A stretch of DNA of 21,389 nucleotides from Pelargonium nanum (lineage: Eukaryota > Streptophyta > Magnoliopsida > Geraniales > Geraniaceae), in assembly GCA_036897485.1 (NCBI GenBank), contig JAYMTF010001774.1:1-21389 (forward strand), given 5' to 3'. Each line of letters starts with the position of its first letter. The stretch's first letter is position 1. The translations under genes and the position numbers were made by a program. The notes under the pieces were generated by a model. It was given only the letters and a program-made list of their open reading frames with translations. It had not been told where the DNA came from and made no database searches. Shown in pieces: positions 9,553 to 18,462 of this stretch.

Positions 9553-12500
9553 TTAGTTTCTCCAGCTGTAGGATCTCTTTTCCAGAGCCGGCGCAGCTGA
9601 AAAACTAAGACCAAACATCTCCTTGGGGAGGTGGCGACCCGGCTCCATTAATTGCACTAACTTTGCTACTAGAGCAGCACTCTCTTCAATATGCTTCATT
9701 TCTTTTGTGTCTGTCCATACTTTATTTGCCATTTGTAGACTCCTCTGCTTGGTGTTCAAGTTTATACCCCACTCTTTGTATAGAGCCTCCCTCTCGTTTC
9801 TCTCCAACTTCTTGTGAACTAGCTTGCTCAACATTTCCCTCTCCCGGGTTAGAGCCTTCATGCTGCATCGCGCACATTTCACTTAAGACGGCTACAAATC
9901 TACAATACATAACACTAACTAATTACAAGCTCGTGCTTACCTTGAAGCTTTTGTGGGAGTTAGAGTACTTTTGGTTAGATTGATCTTACGGTCCAACGAG
10001 GTCTTGAGGAAGGACAGCCTTCTGAGCTCTACCTCCATGTATATGGAGTCCGAGGGATCGCCAGTGAAGAGGAGGAAGAAATAGGATCTGTGAACCAGTG
10101 GTACATAGCATTGATCCCATAGTTCAATTATCTGACTTCTCTCCCGCTGAAACTTCATTTTCCATTCATCTTGAGGTTGCACATGGACTGCCACTGCCTC
10201 AGCATTCTCATTGATTTCTTTAAATTCATCCTCTTCCTCTTCCACCTCGTCGTCGTTCGCATCCTCGTACTCTGTTCCTTCCTGAACCCATATCACAAGA
10301 CATTTCATTTCATGATCAGTACTAGACATTGGCATACAATATTTATGCTAACAACAATTATATGTCCACTTGTAAGCAATAGAGAGAGAGAAATAGTTAC
10401 CAAATTTTCATCATTTTGACTCTCAGACCGATCTTTAGCCATTTCTTTGAGTCCTCTGTAAAAATTATTGACATCAATAATGTCCTCTTCGGACATGTTT
10501 GTATGCTCTGCTGGCAAGCAAGCACTGAGAACGGACTTTGAGGAATCAAGACGGCAAAATGTCTCCTTCTTGACACTGGACCTTGGTTTGGATTTTTGCT
10601 CTGGTTTTCTAGAGATCATTTCAACTTCATGTGTAGAAGAAGGTGCATTTGCATCCTTCTCTGCCACTTCAAACCAAGGAGAAGATGAGAGAGTTGTGAG
10701 AACCTCTGAGCAACTTCTGCTTCTAGCCAATTTGGTGGTTGGAGTTTGCTCTACAATATTTTGACTGAAAAGACGCGTCATGGTCTTCTTCATCTCCTCA
10801 ACTTTTTGCTGCAAAGCTTCACAAGCACATTCTGCATTGTGGGTATGATTACCTTCCTTCTGTGGACATGACATTGCGCTATTGGTATGATTCAACTCCA
10901 TGTCTTCCTTCTTTGGAGATGATATTGCTTCCACATCCCTATCTTCTTTCTTCGGGGATGATATTTCATCTTCGTCCGTGTCCTGGTTTTCATTTTCCTG
11001 CTTCAAAGTATCACAACTGGAATCTACACTTGATTGGTTTTCTTCTTTCCGCGGGGATGCTATTGTTATTGCATCTTCATCCATGTCCAGATCTTTATTT
11101 TCATGCTTCAGAGTATCACAAATGTAGTCATGATTTGATTCCTTATCTTCCTTCTGCGTGGAATGCATTTCATCCTCATTTATGGGCACTTCAATCACAG
11201 ATTTTGTTTCTTTTCTATCAGGACTAGGGATTGTTACATGGGTAGTTTCTATTGTTCTATCCATGTTTCTTGGTTCTTCCTCTTCAATGCACAGAACATC
11301 TTTGCAGATATCTTCAGATTTTTCATCATTTATCTGATGAAGCTCCAGCAGGTAGTTGTTATCAGGAATCTGCAGGTAGTGGTTACTGGAACTACTGATT
11401 CTGGGTTGGTCAAAATATTTCTTAGATGCTTTGCACATTCTGAAACCTGCAGCATCTACATGGAGAGGATCTATGATCTCTGACGAGTCTCCAGATGATG
11501 AATACTCATCTATTCTTGAAGCCCTATCATCTCCAACTAAGCGTAGAAGTTCCTCAACCCGTGCTTGAGCAAGATCACGTTCCAAAGTTACTTCTTTTAT
11601 CTCCTTCTCCATCTGCACATATGTTTTTGAACAAATAAATGAAGATAAAGTTAGGTGAATAAAATGTCCTCCAATTGCTTTACCAATGCCTTATCTGACA
11701 TTAGCACACCTGAGACTATTTCTTCAATTTTGTATATGTGCATGTTAGAATGTCCTCAGCCTCAAAGGAAAGGTGACAAATTTAAAATGTGTAATTCAGT
11801 ATGTTAATGTGTATGGAACTGAGTAGCTAGGAGAAGCTCATATCTTCACCTTCTCAATCTGAAGTTCTCTCTCTCTCAATAGAGCAGCAGCATCACCTGG
11901 TATAGAAGTTGATTCTATACTCCTCAGATGACTCTCAAGTCTAGCCAACTCTTTCTGCAACTGCTTTACTAATGCCTTATCTGACATTACCACATTCACC
12001 TGTGCATTAGTAGAAACCTCCTTAGCACAACTTGCAAACAAGAGGGTGTTCCTTGATTGCTCAACATGGCTGCGCGCAGGGCTCATTGTGCATATGATGG
12101 CTGTTCTCGCATTACCTCCTAACGAGTTCTGCAATATGCGTGTCAACTTAGAGTCTCTATAAGGTACATGCCCATTTCTTCCCTTGCTGCATATATAAAT
12201 TAACAACAAGCTAGTAGTTAAGTTGGGGCATATTTAGAACAAAGAGCTATATCAAAGCCAATCAAATGCCACAAAAGAACCAACCTTAATTTGCGAATTA
12301 CAGTCCCAAGTGTTAGTAGGCTGCGATTTATGTGACAACCTTCTTTCAATCTTGTACCAGCTGAATGTGTCTGAGATGCACGCTCACTCCCAGCAAGATC
12401 GATAAAATTCTGTTCAAAATAGTCTAGTTAACTTTTACTCCATCTTGGGAATCACCCTAGTCCTATAGGAGATCCTTGGTATATATTTTTATTGTTCGTC

Positions 12501-14479
12501 TATGTCAAATTAATTAACTATCCATACCACAGTGGCTGAAAGAGTACTGGAATTTCCAGCGTGGAAAAAGTCACTAGCAGAACTTTCAATGGTCTACAAG
12601 AATCCATGGCGAAAATAAAGAAAAGTTAGAGATAAGCACTTAACCAGCTGATGACATAGCAAGCATATGACATATATTGACATCCATACCAGTCTAAGAA
12701 TTTGATGAGATCTGGAACTTGTTTCATTCAGAGAGGTCTCTCCTATCTTCCTTTGGGCTGTGAAAATAGCAATGCAAAGGCTAAAGATCATCTTCTGATG
12801 ACAAAATTAACTTAAAAAATATCATCATCTTGGGGAGAGAAAAGTCAAAAACATAAATGATGTTACCTTCACATATATACAGAAGTTCTGCCAAATGGTT
12901 CCTGTCCCTCAGTGTTTCCTCCGTTAGTCTTTCGACAACAGTTCCTCTCTGATGAAGTGAGAGTAACATTTATCAATATAAATGGTTTCTATATGCTGAT
13001 CAAATTTCCAAACAAGAGAGTTGACTAACAAAATAAAAAGCATAGCATTCACCTCTGGATCATCTAAGAGTCTAAGGGGAGTGCTGTCAGTGCTGAGAAG
13101 GTCTCTTACAGCTTCATTGTAGATCTCCATGGCAGAGAACTTCAACACAAATTCTCTATCTTTATGCTGAGATTTCAATATACAAATAACATCACTTTCT
13201 TTCTCCTGCCAAACTCAAAGAGTGCAGTGGACTTGGAAAATATGAATTTAAGTAAGTTTCTCGAGTATCGAATCCACCTTCTCTATATAGTCATATATGT
13301 CAGCAACAGCAAATGCAGTAATTCCACACATGGTGTATGTCTTTCCACTGCTTGTTTGCCCATATGCGAAAACACTCGCTGCAGATACAAACATACAATA
13401 TCCACTAGTAAGAAATTTTTGAATTAGAATATATAATTAACCACACACAATACGTACCATGGAATGCAAAGATTGATTACTTACAGTTAATACCACTGAC
13501 CACAGAGAGAGCAACTTCTCTGGCTCCTTCCTCATACACCTGCTTTGTTGTGGAGTCACATCCAAATACTCTGTCTATCCCCAACACATTAACCAATGAA
13601 AAAAAGGTGAGGTCATCAAGAGGAGAAAGATAGAGAGAAGCAAATAATATCAACATCCTATTGTTCTTTAATGTCAAAATTTGAACTAATGAAGCAAAAA
13701 CTTTGAGAGCCCTTCAATGTTCTACCATGTATTGTATTTGTAGCCTCAGTTTAGTCATTAATTTGGTTGTGGCATTTTAACAAACACTTTGTAGACAAAT
13801 CAATTCACAGTTATAACTTGAACTTCAAGGATCCATCCAAAAGGTTTTGAAAAATGATGATACAGAGAACAACAACAGAAAATTGAAAATCATGCAAATA
13901 ACAATAGTTCAATAATTAACACAATCATGACCAAAAACCATAATGAGCAATTATCAGAAACTATTTGTAGCCTCAGTTAGTCATTAATTTGGTTGTGGCA
14001 TTTTAACAAACACTTTGTTGACAAATCAATTCACAGTCAGTCAGTCATAACTAGAACTTCAAGGATCCATCCAAAAGGTTTTGAAAAATGATTATGTAGA
14101 GAACAACAACAACAGAACAATTGAAAATCATGCAAATAACAAAAGTAGCTCAATAATTAACACAATCATGACCTAAAACCATAACAAGAAATCATCAGAA
14201 GACCCCCTAAATTTGAATTAAAAACAACAAAAAACAGAGGAGAAGAGAATTGAGAAGCCAAAGTCTCGTACCAAATGTATAAGCAGAAGGATACATTGAG
14301 CGTTCCGGTAGCGTGTGGCGGAAGACAAGGGTGCTCCGGTCGATGCACTCCCAATCGCAAGCATCGTGCCTGGAAATTTCCCTCTCGTTCAGAGGCCTCA
14401 ACCTGATGGAAACGAAGATCTTGTCCTCATGAAGCCCAGAAACATCCAGTTCCTCCGAACTTCCAACCGACGACCCCAT
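9553..14479 (-). CDS. KIN-7: Kinesin-7 (NACK-type) motor protein, 12 exons, 1017 aa
   Basis: Exons in transcript order: 14479-14272, 13574-13485, 13378-13278, 13166-13053, 12948-12867, 12757-12690, 12593-12528, 12409-12285, 12186-11850, 11612-10401, 10281-9941, 9862-9553. They total 1018 codons, in frame at every junction, all GT-AG. It is a plus-end-type microtubule motor of the plant kinesin-7 class, close in my memory to Arabidopsis At4g24170 and At5g42490. Motor domain about residues 20-345: P-loop GQTSSGKT (106-113), switch I NETSSRSH (209-216), switch II DLAGSE (247-252), and [14 protein letters not shown] neck and coiled-coil follow ([36 protein letters not shown]). Exon 10 is a single 404-codon stalk exon with low-complexity acidic repeats and SPxK sites (about 525-651). 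The C-terminus has the NACK_C domain (DUF3490): [30 protein letters not shown], ending SYSWRN. The relatives NACK1/NACK2 activate the NPK1 MAPK cascade in cytokinesis; whether this member does is unknown. Start: first in-frame ATG after an in-frame TGA, with strong context. Confidence 0.93.
10851..11231 (-). repeat. Degenerate coding repeats in the kinesin stalk exon
   Basis: Within exon 10 a block of about 35 codons occurs twice (CDTLKxEN, then an Asp/Glu run, then SPxKE); the nucleotide copies are offset by 105 bases (AGTATCACA at 11007 and 11112 on the plus strand) and remain visibly alike. Shorter SPxK(K)E echoes flank them at residues 527, 583, 616 and 629. The repeat keeps the reading frame, so it is an in-frame tandem duplication in a disordered linker. 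Confidence 0.75.
13736..14200 (-). repeat. Two-copy tandem duplication in kinesin intron 1
   Basis: Two adjacent copies of a 227-238-base unit fill most of the 697-base first intron: copy one 13736-13962, copy two 13963-14200. Both begin ATTTGTAGCCTCAG on the plus strand and share long blocks such as ttggttgtggcattttaac. They differ by scattered substitutions and small slippage indels (for instance an extra CAGT repeat and an extra AAC in copy two). No coding potential. This is a fairly recent local duplication in the intron. Confidence 0.92.
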
Positions 14480-14507
14480 AATCTTGGCGGTTTCATCAAC
14501 TGTTCAT
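14398..14507 (-). other. Two upstream ATG frames at the kinesin 5' end
   Basis: Just before the kinesin ATG (14479) lie ATG-AAC-AGT-TGA (14507-14496) and, overlapping its stop as TGATG, a second ATG at 14496 that opens a 32-codon frame running through the main start and ending at 14398. If the transcript begins upstream of 14510 these would be met first by scanning ribosomes. The main ATG has A at -3 and G at +4. Role in translation is inferred. Confidence 0.35.
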
Positions 14508-14997
14508 TTCTCGAATGTGGAGGCTAATGGCTGATCACAGAAATTACAGAGATTGGTTTTCAGACCCAAAATACGAGGCAGGAATCCGAGAAATGAGGAG
14601 GCTAAAATTAAAATGAAGCCAACCTCTCTCTTCTCTGTGTTGATTCGAGAGAGAGGGTCAGAGAAGACGAAGCCGACGATACAGATACAGAGAAGAAGAC
14701 GAACACGAGACGAGACAATTAGTTATGGATTTTTGGCTTATTATTGTTAACGGACAGCAAGGCCGTTGCTTTCGGTTTCACATGACTTGTCTCTCTACCG
14801 ACCTTCCGAATTAAACCGCAACGACTAACTATATTTATATACTTTTAATTAAATGTAATTATGAATTTGTAGTTACCATTTTGACCTCCGACTTCTTCTC
14901 TATTTGCCTCCCTACACCAGAAATTGCCTTGTTTTTGTCTTGTCTTAATTATTTATTTATGCCGTTCCAAATTTTAAATTGGTAATTGATATTCTTG
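14508..14997 (-). promoter_or_regulatory. Kinesin 5' UTR and promoter region with AACGG cores
   Basis: The part next to the gene (to about 14710) is purine-rich on the plus strand, that is CT-rich on the transcript strand, typical of plant 5' UTRs. Two inverted AACGG cores lie at 14749-14753 (plus) and 14763-14767 (minus), about 270-290 bases before the ATG. AACGG is the core of the M-phase-specific activator (MSA) element bound by three-repeat MYBs in G2/M-expressed cytokinesis genes, including NACK kinesins. The flanks match the full MSA consensus only partly. The remaining sequence is A/T-rich. Confidence 0.35.
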
Positions 14998-15077
14998 GAG
15001 CTTAATCCATTGACTAATCTTTTTCAACTTTATTATAGAGCTTAATCCATTGACTAATCTTTTTCAACTTTATTATA
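14998..15077. repeat. Perfect tandem duplication of a 40-bp unit
   Basis: Two back-to-back identical 40-base copies (14998-15037 and 15038-15077) begin gagcttaatccattgac and end ttattata. Identity is complete, so the duplication is young or was recently homogenised. It lies in intergenic DNA upstream of the kinesin gene and has no coding content. Confidence 0.95.
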
Positions 15078-15360
15078 ATGAGAAACTTGTATCATATGTG
15101 TCAGGACATGTTAGGCACTTGTTTAATATTCATTTATGTTTGCAATAGAGCATGCGCTATATGAACTCGGTTATTAAAGAATCTTAAAATTTGATTTGAT
15201 TTATTCATGCATATGGTTAAAGAATCATTGCAATTGATATGACATAAATTGATGAATTTAATAGCTTGAGTTGCCCGTTGAAACATGCTCCAAATTTTAC
15301 GAGCAACTTGTTTATATAAATAAATCGTAAATTTTAAATTTGATTTGATTTGATTATTTT
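15078..15360. other. A/T-rich intergenic spacer, nothing recognised
   Basis: No open frame or structured element is seen. Short TTGAT repeats (for example ttgatttgatttgatt near 15338) are the only pattern. Confidence 0.4.
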
Positions 15361-16545
15361 TTCTGAGTCACGTACAAGGCTCGATACGTCGTCGTCTTGA
15401 TCTTTTTATCCTGAGTCAATGTAGGTTGATTGACTGTTCGGGTCTTCGAGCTATGTGGTGGTAGCATTGCTTCAAGTTCGGCCAGTGATCTGTAGCTTCC
15501 GCAGGTAACGCACTGTTATCGGAGCCCCGTATGTGTGTCTAAGGGTCCGCCTCCGGCGTGAGAATAAGTTCTCAACACAAACAGAAAAGGGTGATAAGAC
15601 TGAGAATCGAGATCTTCGTAATTTGTTTGAATATCGAAGAACGCACGAATAGCACAATGAACTCACGAAGAACGTTTGGGAGCGTTTTCGGATTCTTGCG
15701 AGTTGGGTTTAAGTGTTGAATTGATCAAACCTTTTACCTTGGGTTTAGGACTCCTTATATAATCTACAAACTTACTTGACACATGGCGACATCTGATTGG
15801 TCGATGTCGAGGCGGGGCCCGCATACATTATGGTCTTTTCTCTTTCTCTCTGCCTGTTGGATCTACTCACAAACAGGGCATATATCAATCACAATCTTTG
15901 ATTTCTCTTCGTCTATTGGTTCTACTCGCCAGAAGACTTTCATTGTTTTCGGTCTCCAGAATAAGTTCTCCATTCCAATCTTAAGCTAAGTGTGTCTGCG
16001 CGGATACATTATGCACAATGGCACATGAGTACACAAGTTGTGGTCCCCCGAGATGCATGGGTGCACAAAGGATGGTGTGTGTGAGACGCGGTCGTGCGAA
16101 AGCTGGGCCGTGTTGAGGTTAATGCACACAAGGTGAGGGAGCGAGAGCTAGTTGGCACGGGAGCTTGTGCGAGGCGCGCGGATGGCGCGAGCTAAGGTGG
16201 TTGACGCAAGGCCAATTAGAGCGGATGAAGGTCGATTGGCGCAAAGGAGGAGGACGCATGGGCTTGGCTGCGCATAGGGGCGAGGCCCGAACGGATTGGG
16301 CTTGCGCATGGATAGATGGCGCGTGTTGGTTTGACTTGTCCGCATTGACTTGCCTCTTAGTCTTGGGTGGGTTGCAATTGACTTCGATCCGATATACCGT
16401 GGTTCGGGTTTCTATTCCACCCGTAGTCCAGCTTCAAGCTTACTGTTCTTCCGTCTGACTGGGCGAGCCATGTGTCGTCTCGTCAGTGGTCAATTAGGTT
16501 CTTATTTTTTGTGCCGAGATTATGAAAGTCTTCATATCTCAATTG
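15361..16545 (-). mobile_element. GC-rich insertion, probable LTR or LTR-like element on the minus strand
   Basis: Base composition jumps from A/T-rich to about even or G-rich, with many CG dinucleotides and GCGC words (16080-16340), then falls back after 16545. On the minus strand the GC-rich part is followed by TATATAAGGAG (complement of 15751-15761), the form often seen as an LTR TATA box, then a U5-like stretch. No retroelement protein coding is found, and the short frames across this block lack family similarity. Terminal repeats and target-site duplication were not found by eye, so the borders are approximate and the class is a guess. The CG richness suggests a fairly young insertion not yet eroded by deamination. 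Confidence 0.35.
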
Positions 16546-17405
16546 ATTGAGTTTATACCTCAACTATTTTATATAACTGTAATTTTCTTCCTCTTTTGTT
16601 TCTTTTATTACCGCTTTATTGGTAGGTTGCCGGTAAATTAAATGGTCGCCAGAAAAATTGTTGGAAAACTCATAATATAAAGGAAAATATATGGGATTTA
16701 GTTTCTTAACATGAAAATGAGTTGTTTTGGTCAAAAGTTTTGGTTCTTATATCAGTTGATTAGCCAATGGTAGCTGTTAAAATTAACCAACTCCGTTGAA
16801 TAATGTGAAATTACAGTAAAAAAAATACTTTTTAATAACCAAATTGATGACTTGAAAAAAAAAAATGAAATACTATTGATGTAATAATTTCAAATTAGTT
16901 ATTTTACTGTTAAACTCTAAACTTATTAGTAAAATTATTCTTATAATATATTAAAAGTTATTATTTTTTTGAGAGAGAAGAAGTTATTATTTTTCTATTA
17001 TGTTGCAACATCATCATTTTGGTTATCATTTTTATTTATTGCAATGTCAATGGAGTTACAAAGTAGCTTGTGATTGTCATTGTGCATATATTTTGCACAC
17101 TCCTCTTGCGAAGGACTTTTTCATTTTATATTACTTAATACGATCGATGACGACACTTCATCAGTTAACACTCATATCCACCTTAATAAGTTTGTAGGCG
17201 CGTAACATCCCTCCGGATCCATTTATATTGTGTCTTTGCTTACAGTCTCAACCAATATATCATAATTGAGATTTCGAGCGCTCATAATAACAAAGGTTCT
17301 ACTATTTTTATAATTATTATTTCTATTGTTTGTTTAATCTCAACGTGCAAGCAATCCAGAATGCTCACCATATGTTAAAAATATATGATTTCTCACTGAT
17401 CTTTA
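16546..17405. other. A/T-rich spacer upstream of the glyoxalase gene
   Basis: No credible gene is seen; open frames are short and of biased composition. Runs of A and T are common (16817-16865). It must contain the promoter of the gene starting at 17466 towards its right end. Confidence 0.4.
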
Positions 17406-17407
17406 GT

Positions 17408-17417
17408 ATATATATAG
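17408..17417 (+). promoter_or_regulatory. Candidate TATA box of the glyoxalase-like gene
   Basis: TATATATATA-like sequence followed by GAGAGATTATATACC lies about 50-60 bases before the ATG at 17466. With normal spacing the 5' UTR would be only about 20-30 bases. Several overlapping TATA words make the exact start uncertain. Confidence 0.45.
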
Positions 17418-17465
17418 AGAGATTATATACCTTACATTGATAAAGTATGAAGTGAATGCATATTT

Positions 17466-18113
17466 ATGGTGATTCTCCAACAACAGCCGCTACCAGCTCT
17501 CATCAATGTTTCTTATTTTTGCAATTCTTTGACAGAGTCAGTTCACTTTTACCATAATGTGCTTGGCTTTATCCTCATCAGAGCCCCTTCTTCCTCTGAT
17601 TTTCAAGGAGCTCGGTTATACAATTATGGGATAGGAATAAATTTGTTGCAATCTAACCATGTCACAGAGAAGCCATCAGTTATCAATCCAAAAGATAATC
17701 ACATCTCCTTCCAGGCTAGTTTCTTTTCTTTTCTTATGAATGTTCAATTCTCAATATGTTCAATCCAGCATTATTCATTAACAATATATGGTACCTTTTT
17801 TTTGCAGTGTGCAGATGTTGAAACGGTGAAGAGAGAGCTTGAGAAGATTGGGATTAGATACGTGGAGGCTGTGGTCGAGGATGGAGAAATCAAGGTTGAT
17901 CAGCTGTTTTTCCATAATCCAGATGGTAACATGATTGAGATATGCAATTGCCATAACTTCCCAGTTCGTCCTCTCATTGCGCCCCAACTCAACAAGGAAT
18001 CTTCATTGCCGGATCTCAATATCAGTATGTTTGCAGTTATTGCTGCAATTAGGCACAAACTCATCATAAGCTTCTATTTAGGAAGTAAATATGTAAAGGA
18101 AACTGCTTTCTGA
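17466..18113 (+). CDS. Glyoxalase I-fold (VOC superfamily) protein, divergent; GC-AG intron
   Basis: Exons 17466-17714 and 17808-18113 give 184 aa. The family is the plant lactoylglutathione lyase-like group (At1g80160/At1g15380 in my memory): FYxNVLGF near residue 28, GIGINLLQS, NPKDNHISFQ, then after the junction VEAVVEDGEIKVDQLFFHNPDGNMIEICNC. The junction between HISFQ and CADVE is at the conserved intron place. The donor reads CAG|GCTAGT, so this is a GC-AG intron; the acceptor is ttttttttgcag. The 93-base intron is a multiple of three and has no stop, so an unspliced message would code for 215 aa. Of the four family positions that hold metal, two are Asn instead of His (14 and 59); His79 and Glu127 remain. 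Catalytic glyoxalase activity is therefore doubtful. The last 34 residues are uncertain: a donor-like CA|GTATGT at 18023-18030 could splice to about 18152 and end the protein early. The gene converges on the PPR gene. Confidence 0.8.
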   Translation: MVILQQQPLPALINVSYFCNSLTESVHFYHNVLGFILIRAPSSSDFQGARLYNYGIGINLLQSNHVTEKPSVINPKDNHISFQASFFSFLMNVQFSICSIQHYSLTIYGTFFLQCADVETVKRELEKIGIRYVEAVVEDGEIKVDQLFFHNPDGNMIEICNCHNFPVRPLIAPQLNKESSLPDLNISMFAVIAAIRHKLIISFYLGSKYVKETAF

Positions 18114-18462
18114 TCAAAATTTCATTGTTTTCTTCTATACCAATCCCACAGCACTTACCTGAGGAGAAGAGAGGATGATGGAGAATTTGCACACTGACAC
18201 AGTTGATATTGCAATGTAGTTCTCTGCACCAAATTGGTTGTTGGAAACTGTTTTTTTTTTCTTTTCAATTTATTGCACTATTTGTTTTATCAGAGCTGAG
18301 TAGAAGAAGAGAGATACAGCAATCTGTTTAACAATTGAAATGATATATAATGGAAATAAAATAAAATGATATGCTTTAGTAGTCAGCTCCACTTCAAAAC
18401 TCTAAAGCCAGATTCTTCCATGGTCGGAAACTTACCATAATTTGAACAATAATATTAGCTAG
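18114..18462. other. Convergent 3' region between the glyoxalase-like and PPR genes
   Basis: This 349-base gap must hold the 3' ends of both convergent transcripts. It may contain a small third exon of the glyoxalase-like gene after the acceptor tcccacag at about 18151. On the plus strand aataaaat lies at 18354-18361, too far right for a sure assignment; TTTATT on the plus strand (a minus-strand AATAAA) was not seen clearly. Transcript overlap is possible. Confidence 0.4.

Noticed and set aside
9623..11483. Several plus-strand frames of 60-120 codons opposite the kinesin exons.
   Set aside because: They are antisense shadows of the kinesin coding exons and carry no domain of their own.
14315..14750. 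Plus-strand frames opposite kinesin exon 1 and its 5' UTR that might be a divergent small gene.
   Set aside because: They are antisense to the conserved motor N-terminus or run through purine-rich leader sequence, with no similarity.
15511..15528. TGTTATCGGAGC on the plus strand resembles the tRNA-iMet primer binding site TGGTATCAGAGC of LTR elements.
   Set aside because: Two mismatches in twelve, and its orientation conflicts with the minus-strand TATA box of the same block. No LTR end or second LTR was seen beside it.
16148..16458. Open frames on both strands through the GC-rich block.
   Set aside because: Long frames arise easily where stop codons are rare because of high GC. The peptides are low-complexity and match no family I know.
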